64,000 nucleotides of DNA from Paramacrobiotus metropolitanus. Taxonomy: Eukaryota; Tardigrada; Eutardigrada; Parachela; Macrobiotidae. The position numbers and the translations under genes are program-made. The stretch is taken from NCBI RefSeq assembly GCF_019649055.1, contig NW_026570268.1:124001-188000 (forward strand). Reading direction: 5' to 3'. A model generated the notes under the pieces. The model worked only from the letters and a program-made list of their open reading frames with translations, was not told the DNA's origin and ran no database searches. Shown here in pieces: positions 56,226 through 64,000 of the stretch (position 1 is its first letter; every line of letters starts with the position of its first letter).

Positions 56226-56637
56226 TGTTGGGCCAGTCGCTATGGCAGCCTACGAGTATAGCAACCAGCGACAGTCCCGCTTCCGGTGCTTGGCTCAGTG
56301 GTGCATACTATCGCACGCACTCACGCCTGCACGCACTCGCATAGCCGACGCCGAATCACTGGCCTCGACTCCGCCTTGCCACACCTACGGCTTTACGTCT
56401 CGGCCAATCAGCGTTCGCTATTGCTCGTGTTGGATCTGCCCAGTTGCGCATTAGGCTTTTCTATGTTGTGGCGCGATGTGCCATTCACTTTCATTCATTA
56501 GCGTATCATTCACTGTACTGATATGATACTGGCCGCATCGAGCCTTCATGTGCTTTGTGTTTTGGTTCTTGCATGATTGAATCCCCAATAAAGCCTTTGT
56601 TCTCACACTCGTGAGCCTTTGTTCGCCAGCTGTCACA
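56226..56637 (+). repeat. E1 3' LTR
   Basis: 412 bp, TG...CA, about 5% different from the 5' LTR. AATAAA at 56587-56592, followed by the CTCAC-ACTC-GTGAG hairpin. The right flank CCGTTACATAGGTAAACG is satellite in inverted orientation compared with the left flank, and no duplicated target bases are present. Confidence 0.95.
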
Positions 56638-57092
56638 CCGTTACATAGGTAAACGTTTTTTTTTGTAATTTTGAAATTTGTACTTCTTACAGATAAAATT
56701 GGCGGTTTTGGTGAATATTTTTTACCTGTCAGTGAGCCAAAAATCGTCTAGATTGCGTTTTTTCTGTGTGATTTGGTGAAAATCAACACAATGTCTCCAA
56801 GTACGGGCTAATACTTTAATAAGTATTACCGTTTTACGACTAGTACAAGATAACAACTAAATGAGAAGTACAACATCCAAAGACACAGCAACAGGAAATA
56901 ACGCACAGTTGCTAAGTCATCGTTTGTATCGTGACTTTCACGATATGCCAATAATCTCGTGATATGCAAATATACCACATACTTCTTACAGATAAAATTG
57001 GCGGTTTTGGTGAATATTTTTTACCTGTCAGTGAGCCAAAAATCGTCTAGATTGCGTTTTTTCTGTGTGATTTGGTGAAAATCAACACAATG
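56638..57092 (-). repeat. Inverted satellite fragments after E1
   Basis: 56638-56790 is the 160-bp satellite in reverse orientation, matching best the last monomer left of E1 (shared TCTGTAAGAAGTACAAATTTC in that strand). A second fragment of about 110 bp, 56978-57090, repeats part of the first almost exactly, ending in the same ATCAACACAATG. The 56790-56977 spacer is AT-rich and unrecognised. Together with the array at the left this makes an inverted arrangement around E1. Confidence 0.85.
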
Positions 57093-57754
57093 CCGCGGCG
57101 TGCTGCAGCTGCGTAACAGCTGATACCGCAAAGCATGGCATCGCTCGCAGGCTGGGCCACACCTCCAAAAGTGCATAGCGAATGCGCTGATTGGTCAGCG
57201 TAGACAAAGTATACGCTGACGTCTCCAGCGGAGCGGCACGAGTGGCGTGGCCACCTGCGTGCGGGCGACAGAGCAAGCCACGCGAGGTGTCTACCGCCTC
57301 GAGTGAGCGGTCTCTGACACCAGCGTATCCAGACAGTAGGCCCGATAAATCCTAGCTAAACTTCTCGAGAAAGATATCGCGAAAGCAGAATGCGTCACCG
57401 ATGGATGACACACAGCAAAAAATACAAATGGGTGGGACCAGTAATAAGCAGCGGACCACCAGATAAAACGCAAGCGCTGACTGCTAAATGAATCGTGCTG
57501 CGTACACACAAACGAATCGTACAATACAGCAGGTCCGCAGGAGCATTTTAAATTTTAATCATGCTTAAGGTATCATTAATTAATGCAACAATTTACAACT
57601 TAACTGAAAAATGTATTCCATTTACTCCAACGTAATTTAGCTAACTAGGAAAGTGCACTCGCTTTTGGCGGGCACTGCATGACCGAAGCGTATCAGGATT
57701 ATATAGTTCGCATTAGGTCGTTGGCGGTATAAGTCCATTATACGATGTTTAATT
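57093..57754. other. Unassigned DNA right of the satellite
   Basis: 57093-57310 is GC-rich with CpGs; the remainder AT-rich. Short open frames on the minus strand (57082-57276, 57291-57524) have no recognised domain. No RNA gene or repeat seen. Possibly part of another LTR or host intergenic DNA. Confidence 0.3.
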
Positions 57755-58010
57755 ATCGATTTAGAACTATTTGCAGTAAGTACTTTATCTTCTGCAGCGC
57801 TGCCGCAAATTAGTAAAGTGACTGTAAAATTTGATGCAGCTCTGCAGGATAAAGTACTGTAAATAGTTCCAAATACGATATTTCGAAGTCCGGCATTTCC
57901 GGGCGGTTTTATCGGTTATAGCACTTTGCTGTACTCTGTAACGTCCACTTTACTAAGGTGGACGTTTAAAAGTACATAGAAAATCTCTAACCGGTAAAAC
58001 CGCCCGGACA
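57755..58010. mobile_element. Two adjacent palindromic elements (MITE-like)
   Basis: First inverted repeat 57755-57880: AACTATTTGCAGTAAGTACTTTATC against its complement GATAAAGTACTGTAAATAGTT. Second 57899-58007: CCGGGCGGTTTTATCGGTTA against TAACCGGTAAAACCGCCCGG, with an inner AACGTCCAC/GTGGACGTT hairpin. No ORF. Either two small DNA elements or one nested in the other; no target duplication was evident. Confidence 0.65.
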
Positions 58011-58625
58011 GATGAACATTTGGTTGTTCCTAAACTGCGTAAATTTGCTCTGCCAAGTTCTTTAGGTATGACAGTTCAATGTTATTCATGCCGGACTCAC
58101 ATTTTGAATCTCAGACAGTTAATGTGTTCCTTACTGCCAAACACATCTGTCAAGTTTTCGGTAACAATGATTCTCATTTCGCACCAATAATTTTAATCAA
58201 AAGTAGTTTTCCTCAAATAAGATTAATTTTCGATGAACTTTTTTTTTCGTCGTGGTGATGCTTTGTTAACGCTTGGGCAGTTTAGGTATTCAACGGAAAG
58301 CTAATACATTAATATAAAAACCACGATTTCCGTTTCGTGTTTCATCATTCTTGCCAAAGGTTGCCTGTTTGACGATGGGCAGGTACAGGAGACGGTCTGG
58401 AAAGAGATTTTGAAGGTCATCTCGAACAGTCACAGTGGCAAATTTTGAAAATCCCTTCTAAGGGCAGCACCCTTGGACCACAGTACGAAGAAAGTTCTTT
58501 TGACCCAGCGGATGGCTGTGCCATTGTAAGGCAGCCGTTTCAAAATTCTATCTTAATTTCGCCAAATACAATACATCGACCATCGTTTGAATTTTTTCGC
58601 ACCAGACCAGGTAGTGCTTTATCAT
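58011..58625. other. AT-rich DNA left of E2
   Basis: No gene, repeat or RNA recognised. It is the flank beyond the E2 3' LTR, so its last bases would hold the E2 target duplication, which cannot be checked because the other E2 end lies outside the window. Confidence 0.35.
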
Positions 58626-59063
58626 TGTAACAGACAAGCACGAGGAGATCACGAGTGAGCTTTATTGTACAAATAAAGGGGGAACAATGCTGCGTAATAG
58701 CAGGAAAGCAAGAACAAAGCACTGATCGCTAAATCTAGCAAGTGGATGCTAACAAGGTTCTTGAGCGTCTGATGGCGTGAAAGAAGCAACTGGCGGCAAC
58801 CACGTGCTGTGTGCCATCAGCTGTGTGATGATGCGCAGACTGGACTCAATCCAACGCGAGCGTATGAACGCTGAGTCATACTGCGAGAGAGGAACGAGAG
58901 AGCAAGTGTGGCTCAGTGTGTGCGCTGCGTATGTCCGCTTCAGCGGATGAGTGCAGTGCAGCAGCACACGTACGTACAGCGAGAGAGGCGATAACGGCAA
59001 GCAATGGTGCAAGTACGTCCTGTGTGGACCGTACGCACCAGGCGCAGTCGTGGGCCTCTGACA
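58626..59063 (-). repeat. E2 3' LTR
   Basis: 438 bp. On the minus strand it begins TGTCAGAGGCCCACG at 59063 and ends TCTGTTACA at 58626. AATAAA lies at 58666-58661, about 35 nt before the end, as in E1. The start was placed by aligning the preceding GATTCCCGCCCAGAGGCA with the equivalent E1 sequence. Only one LTR is in the window, so borders rest on this alignment. Confidence 0.75.
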
Positions 59064-59520
59064 TGCCTCTGGGCGGGAATCCGAGCTCCTGCAAAGGATG
59101 CTCCGACTCAGTACCGCGCCAGTACCGCACAACTCTCCGGTCGGACCCATGTGGGGTCGCCGGTACGTGTCCTCTAGCAGTGGTAGTCCGGTGTCTGGTT
59201 GACCGTCCCATCTTCACTTCCGAACCCATGAGTGGAAACCACTCACGGCCGAGAAATCCGGAAGCCGCTCGGGCGTTTCGTTGGACCGGTGATGCTTCTG
59301 TTGGCTGGCTTCTTGCGTCTGTTGGCAGCGGAGAACAATGTAAAAAGAAAAAAGAAAAATGTAATGAAAGTTTATGCAGCGCGAAAGAAAATATGAAATA
59401 AAGTTTAATCACAATTCCAGTGAGCAAAGGAGTTACAAAACAGATCTGTCAAAGAGATCGAACTAGAAAAATACAATTCCGTTTGTTAGGAAAAAATGCT
59501 AAAAAAAGAATGCAAAAATC
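59064..59520 (-). promoter_or_regulatory. E2 conserved 3' end before the LTR
   Basis: Reading on the minus strand from 59520: T-rich tract, TTCTAG, ACAGATCTGTTTTGTAAC, TGCTCACTGGAATTGTG, CCAACAGAAGC, CACCGGTCCAAC, a GACCC/GGGTC hairpin with loop CACAT at about 59157-59143, then the CCCGCCCAGA motif at the LTR. All have counterparts in E1 at 55841-56225. Open frames seen on both strands here overlap each other and are not supported. Confidence 0.7.
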
Positions 59521-62367
59521 TGTCCGGGGGTCCTATTCCGACTAGGATGACATCCACGGGGCAGTTGAGTCTCCACGGGGTCTCCTGTCCACTTTCATCC
59601 GGTAAGTTAGGTCCGGGGCATCAGTTCCCGGGTTACCCGTCGTAACCGGTTACATTCACCGAGGTCGGATAAGCACGGTTAAACACTTACTTCCGACTCG
59701 TATCCATCCGTTCGGGATAGAGAGGCACTGTTGCAGATGCAAATGCCGAGGCATCCTCTCTGAATGGGGAATAGGACTGAGGTCGGTTTGACCAAGGTCG
59801 GCCTACCGATAAGTCGATCGGCGGCTAGGAGAAATTCGGCTATGTTCCGAATTCTTAAAATTCAGGTCGGAAAAAGCTGTATGTAAGTCATGCGGCCTTT
59901 GTGGTCGTCATGTACAGCAGTCCCGCTCAAATGTGGTCGGTTACAACCGTTCAATCTGCTACCACGAGCCTGATTTAGAGTAATCCGAGTCGAACTGGCT
60001 CGAAGGTCCGATCGGAAATCATGGGTTTGTTCGATGGAAGCGTCCAGTCGACTTCCATCCGGTATATTCCGTTGTTAACCGACCTTCTGTCGAGGTCGGT
60101 CATCCTATCCGTCGGTGGTCGACTAGGGTTAACCTGCAATAACATGCCCAAGTGGGGCTAAACAAGTGCCTTCAGGTCGAATTCATCCATCGCAAACAGT
60201 GATCAATCTTCTTCGGTCATGTTGACTGAATTTTTCGACTTCCGACTTGTAGTCGGTTGTGGTCGACTTCGGGAGGTCGGATGAACTGTGTGCTCATCCG
60301 TCCGAAGGCTAAGTTTTTCCGTTAGGAGGTCGGCTCTCGACTTCCAAATGCCTTCGCCGACTTGTTGTCGTATCCTTCCGACTTCTGTTCGGTCACTTCC
60401 GAACTTCATTTGAGGTCGGCTATCTATGTCGAAGTTCCGAGGTCGGCTGATTTCCGACTTCTTCGAGTCGGATGAACTGTGTGTTCATCCGTCGAAAAGG
60501 CAAAGTTCTTCGGCTGGGAGGTCGATTTCCTACTTCTGATGGATTTTCCGACCTGTTGTCGTATACTTCCGACCTCCATCTGGTGACTTCCGACTTCCGT
60601 CCGAGGTCGGTTATGCCTTCTGCTTGATGGTCGACATGAACTCTGGGTCGGATCGGAGCTACTGTTGGGTTGTTTATCCGAATGACTTGCCTCTGGGCCG
60701 CCGAGTCCTGCGAGGTAGGAATTTCCTTGGCATCTGTTGGCCGAGTGACTGGCGCTTCGTCATGCAATTGTGCTCGCTTACAACACTAAGGGTTTCTGTG
60801 GCCCCGGTTGCCGGGCCGAGCTCTTTGATTTGAAACTTCATGCACATGCAAATCCCTGAGGTCGTCAGATCCGATTCTTCCATTTTATTTTATCGCGAAC
60901 CTGAGACGCCTAGCCGCTTCTGTTGGGGGTAGACAACTCACGTCCCCAGAGAATTTTTCCTTTGCCGGTGACGCTGGCCAATTGGCCGGTACTGTTGCGG
61001 GCAAGTGGTCAACGTCATCGGGGGTTCGTTAAAGGGGTGCCGGCCGAGTATTCTAACTCGGTCTGCCTAGGATGTTCCATTGAAGACATGGGGAAGCAGG
61101 TCGCGGCGGAGTCGTTGGTACGCCGGTAGCCAAATCACCGTCGCTGTTCCTCTTCAGGGAATGGCAGCACGTTCGAGACGCGCGTAGTCGTGGTCACCGG
61201 TGAATCGGCTGGTTTACCCGATATCGTCCGGGGGAGACTGCGGTTGGACTCCGGGTACAGGTTCCTAGTTGAGTCCCTGTAGATCTGGGTTCAACCGGAG
61301 AATCCGGTTAAGCTGCCACATGACTACTGCTAGCTTCCGTCCGTTCTTCACTGGTCGACTGCTGTTGGCCGTTATGGTCGACCTGTGTGGTCGTCCCTAA
61401 TGTCGACTTCCCGTTGGTCGGCTACCGTGTGTCTAGTCGACCTGTGTGGTCGGCTATGGTAGGAAGTTTTTGGTTCAGCGGTCTGCGCCGTTGCAGTAGC
61501 GACTTCAGCTTTGCCGAAACCGATCTTTGTGATCGGCTGGCGCAACCGCCCTTTGCGGTCGGCTTTTGCAGCGATATCCGTTATGTCTCCAAGTTTTGGG
61601 CAGAGTACAAAGTCGACCTTTGTGGTCGGCTCAAGTACATCTAGTCGAATCCGAGTTTTCCTGCGCTGTTGGCGACTCGGCCGAGGGATATCCGCTTTTA
61701 CACTGGTGAAGGCTGCTCGGCTACCCGGTTCCGAAGTTGGCCACGGGTGCTCGGCAAACATGACGATGAACACGCAGCGACGTATTCCACGCCATGTTAG
61801 CGTAATCCTCTCGGTCTGTGCTCCGGAGTCGGTTGACCGGAGTAATCCTCGTAGCTGATCCATGTTAATGGTGCGGTCCGTACCATGTAACTTGTAGTAA
61901 GGGTCAGCTCCATGTAACGCGGATTGGGGCTTCTGTTGGCTCCAATGGTAGCAGAACGTAACTCGCGATATGCTATTGTTAGCAAATGTGGTTCACGATC
62001 TGTTCATGCCATGCTGGGGAACTGAGGTCGATTTGCTCAGTTCTATCCAGGGGATTCTTCGGAAGACTTACCGGAACGGTGGAAAAAGCCGGCTTGTCAG
62101 GTCTAACCACTCATGTCCGGGTCAAACCGAAGAATCCGGCCAACTTGTGTAGTCGGCACTCTGGCAAAGTCGTCGTTGACGTCCGCCGTATACATGATTA
62201 ATCGGTTTCTGTAAAAAAAAACTAAAGAAAAGTGTCCATTCCGAAGTCGTTTCTCGACAGTGCTGTTTCTCAGCTGGACTGATTCTCAGTCGGCTATGCC
62301 GTTTCCCGGCGCCAAGTCCCCTTAGATGTTCCGACGGAGGATCGAGTTCCAATGTGGGAACTCGATC
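59521..62367 (-). ncRNA. E2 3' structured-RNA array
   Basis: About 2.8 kb without a credible gene. On the sense (minus) strand it holds perfect stems with loops ACACA or ACAAA: CGACC/GGTCG at 61379-61393 and 61438-61452 (ACACA) and 61614-61628 (ACAAA), CCGATC/GATCGG at 61520-61536 (ACAAA), CGGATGAAC/GTTCATCCG at 60469-60491 (ACACA). CGAC/GTCG stems with AACAA or AACAG loops lie at 60358-60370 and near 60545. Two ~190-bp tandem units cover 60270-60420 and 60462-60615. The Family F hairpin is at 59663-59698. Architecture parallels E1 with a different loop. Confidence 0.75.
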
Positions 62368-64000
62368 TTAACTAAGTGGGACTTCGACGGGTTTATCGCC
62401 GCCGAAATAGTTTTCCTCATCGTCATTGTCCGGGCCAGGTCGATTATGTGGCCGCCTGGCCGGATCCTTGGGTTTACAAGTCGCCGGGCCACTCCGTTGG
62501 GACATCTCGTCGGTCTCATCGGTTTCTTGGCCAGGGCGATCCGCTCTGCCCTTCTTCGATTCCTTGGCCGCTTGTTTTCGGAGCCTCAGCGCGTACGGTT
62601 GTGCGCCGGGTGCTATGTCGTCCGACATCCAAGGTTCGTAGGGCGATGAGTTAAATCCGCTGGGCAAAGTTTTCTTTCGTCGGTACCAGCTAATAAATCT
62701 GGTCGCGTCATCGCTAGGGTCTACGTGATCCTCACGAAAGGCATACTTTGTCGCATACCGTTCGTGGGTATACAGCAAGTCGCGCATCCAGATGGCGAGG
62801 ATGACACTCCTCATCGGTGTGCCAAGTTGGGCGACGAGGGTTTCCAAAGCCGCTGGTATCATTTCGTTCTGGTACAGTCCGTACAGGGTGTAATGGCAAA
62901 AGTAATTGCCGAGCCGAGCTGCGAAAATGAATCGCAGGAATGCCGTGACTCCGTCCTGGGTGAGGTCGATCTCCCCTTCTGGAAGATGCTGGGTTAAGTC
63001 CAGTGCTGCCCGAGCCGCGGTAATTACAAAGGCTGGATGTGCGTGCGTTATGACGAACTGGGCAATACTCTCCAACTCGTCATGGGGGTATTCCCGAGCT
63101 CCTAGTTGGCTCCCGCGCGTTCCGTCCGGGCTATACAGCGGTACGTTCAGTAAGACTGGATCAGTCATCGACGGTAACGCATTCGATCTGGTGTACGGAT
63201 GTTCAACATTCTGTGCTGTGTGCGCAGACATGTTGAAGTCCGGTTGCCACTGATGTTGTTCCAGCAGCATTTGATATCCGGATCGGACGAGAAATTGACG
63301 AAGGTTTTCTACCATCCGCCATACTTGTGGCCGATTCCGTTCTTCATAATTCATGACATTCGTAATGTGATTCGTTCGTTCAGTCGGATGTGGCATGACG
63401 ACCTCGATTCCTTGTTGTCGAGTACGGTCGTAACGAGGATCTTCTCGGATCGGCACTTCTACTTGTGGTAGTTGCGCCCTCTGGTAGGCTACTTCAACGT
63501 CAATTTGTTCCGGTTGAGCTGCCAGTTCAGCTGGGACTTCGGCCGCCGGTTCTGCCTGGTGGGCCTCCGGCTGCTGTTCAGGTGGAATGAAGTTACGCTT
63601 CGACTTATTTGTTAAGTCGACCGTAAGTCCAATTCCTGTTTCGCCCGATCCAGTCCGTTTTCCTGGTGGAGGTCTGGTCGGCTCTTTTCCGACTTGTCGA
63701 ATGACTGCACGTTGCTCTTCGATTCTGTCTCGAAGATCAACAGGACCAATCCTATGTCGGAGGTCGTGTCCCGCTAAGTTTTTGCTCGGTCGGCGCTGCT
63801 GCTGTTGAGTTGCCGGTTGAGTCCGAGTTCCATGGGTTCCATGTTGGGGAATCTGCTGGGAAACAGTTGGACGAGCCTGTGTGACTACTGGCGTTGCCCT
63901 TTGTGGGATTGCCATCAACTGTTCCTGAGTCGCCGGGGTAAAGGTAACCGGCTGTTGGGTTCCGTCCGGCATGTTCATCATCATCGTCACCGATGCACTC
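62368..64000 (-). CDS. E2 last gene, conserved with E1 (partial, intact frame)
   Basis: Open from the right window edge to a stop at 62368, at least 540 codons. Order: Gln/Pro-rich start, RIGPVDLRDRIEEQ, PGKRTGSGETGIGLTVDLTN, Pro/Glu/Ala linker with DPRYDRTRQQGIEVVMPHPT, then the helical core (QVWRMVENLRQFLVRSGYQ; PSMTDPVLLNVPLY; AQFVITHAHPAFVITAARAA; LRFIFAARLGNYFCHYTLYG; TPMRSVILAIWMRDLLYTHE) and a tail ending ENYFGGDKPVEVPLS. Each block has its counterpart in the E1 gene. No membrane segment, nuclease or protease motif recognised. An RNA-binding or structural role is speculative. Confidence 0.85.
   Translation of the reverse strand, partial: SASVTMMMNMPDGTQQPVTFTPATQEQLMAIPQRATPVVTQARPTVSQQIPQHGTHGTRTQPATQQQQRRPSKNLAGHDLRHRIGPVDLRDRIEEQRAVIRQVGKEPTRPPPGKRTGSGETGIGLTVDLTNKSKRNFIPPEQQPEAHQAEPAAEVPAELAAQPEQIDVEVAYQRAQLPQVEVPIREDPRYDRTRQQGIEVVMPHPTERTNHITNVMNYEERNRPQVWRMVENLRQFLVRSGYQMLLEQHQWQPDFNMSAHTAQNVEHPYTRSNALPSMTDPVLLNVPLYSPDGTRGSQLGAREYPHDELESIAQFVITHAHPAFVITAARAALDLTQHLPEGEIDLTQDGVTAFLRFIFAARLGNYFCHYTLYGLYQNEMIPAALETLVAQLGTPMRSVILAIWMRDLLYTHERYATKYAFREDHVDPSDDATRFISWYRRKKTLPSGFNSSPYEPWMSDDIAPGAQPYALRLRKQAAKESKKGRADRPGQETDETDEMSQRSGPATCKPKDPARRPHNRPGPDNDDEENYFGGDKPVEVPLS

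Larger units (their letters stand above)
13950..56637 (+). mobile_element. E1: giant Ty3/gypsy-like LTR retroelement (degenerate)
   Basis: Two near-identical direct LTRs (13950-14360 and 56226-56637, TG...CA ends) bracket gag and pol domains in Ty3/gypsy order: capsid, CCHC knuckle, protease, RT, RNase H, integrase. The span is 42.7 kb. Nested insertions (14674-15283, 24362-26899, about 33065-33340, about 36790-40985, 42528-46968) account for roughly 12 kb, leaving about 30 kb, several times the usual 5-10 kb. The excess is a post-pol region of about 18 kb with extra ORFs and RNA hairpin arrays. The LTRs differ at about 22 positions (about 5%), and most reading frames are broken, so the copy is old. 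The flanks are satellite in opposite orientations with no target duplication. Confidence 0.9.
58626..64000 (-). mobile_element. E2: second giant LTR element, 3' part
   Basis: Minus-strand relative of E1. Evidence: an LTR with TG...CA ends and AATAAA, an adjacent 3' end matching E1, a structured non-coding region, and a long open gene aligned with E1's last gene. Everything upstream (gag, pol) is beyond the right edge. Compared with E1 this copy looks younger, with an intact ORF of at least 540 codons. Confidence 0.85.

Noticed and set aside
58876-59427. Overlapping open frames on both strands at 58876-59427
   Set aside because: They cover the E2 LTR and its 3' end; neither frame has a domain or supports protein coding.

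Overview
The window is repeat-dominated DNA from an animal genome, most likely an invertebrate; nothing in the sequence fixes the species. Evidence for an animal: an AP-endonuclease-type LINE, hAT-type elements with 8-bp target duplications, three foldback-style DNA elements with tandem repeats inside their inverted ends, a tRNA-derived SINE, a 160-bp satellite, and two very large LTR retroelements. I see no ordinary single-copy host gene.

Layout. 1-4200: AT-rich DNA bounded by inverted copies of a ~110-bp repeat, holding a SINE (about 541-840) and a small inverted-repeat element (3163-3369). 4201-13949: about 60 tandem copies of a 160-bp satellite with higher-order duplications. 13950-56637: element E1, a Ty3/gypsy-like LTR element of 42.7 kb between 411/412-bp LTRs, about 30 kb once five or six nested insertions are discounted. 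56638-57092: fragments of the same satellite in inverted orientation. 57093-58625: AT-rich DNA with palindromic small elements. 58626-64000: the 3' part of a second, related element E2 on the minus strand (3' LTR 58626-59063), running off the right edge.

E1 reads left to right: LTR, leader, a long Gag (coiled coil, proline-rich linker, capsid-like domain, Gly/Gln-rich tail with a CCHC knuckle), protease remnant, RT, RNase H, integrase, then a very unusual post-pol region of about 18 kb. That region has helical repeat proteins (30.6-36.8 kb), further ORFs (41-48 kb), and a last gene (48.3-50.6 kb) whose relative is still intact in E2. E1 carries many stops and frameshifts and is dead as a protein-coding element.

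The most striking signal is at RNA level. E1 holds about 50 short perfect stem-loops scattered over all 42 kb, in coding and non-coding parts and only on the sense strand. Stem sequence changes freely while the loop stays CAATA/CAACA (variants CAATTA, CAAAA, TAATA). The 5.7-kb stretch between the last gene and the 3' LTR also holds several families of larger repeated folds whose arms covary. E2 has the same architecture with a different loop (ACACA/ACAAA on its sense strand), and the two share a conserved hairpin and 3' end. I infer an undescribed clade of giant retroelements that carry arrays of RNA recognition hairpins, perhaps bound by an element-encoded protein. The folds and conservation are read directly from the sequence; the function is inference.
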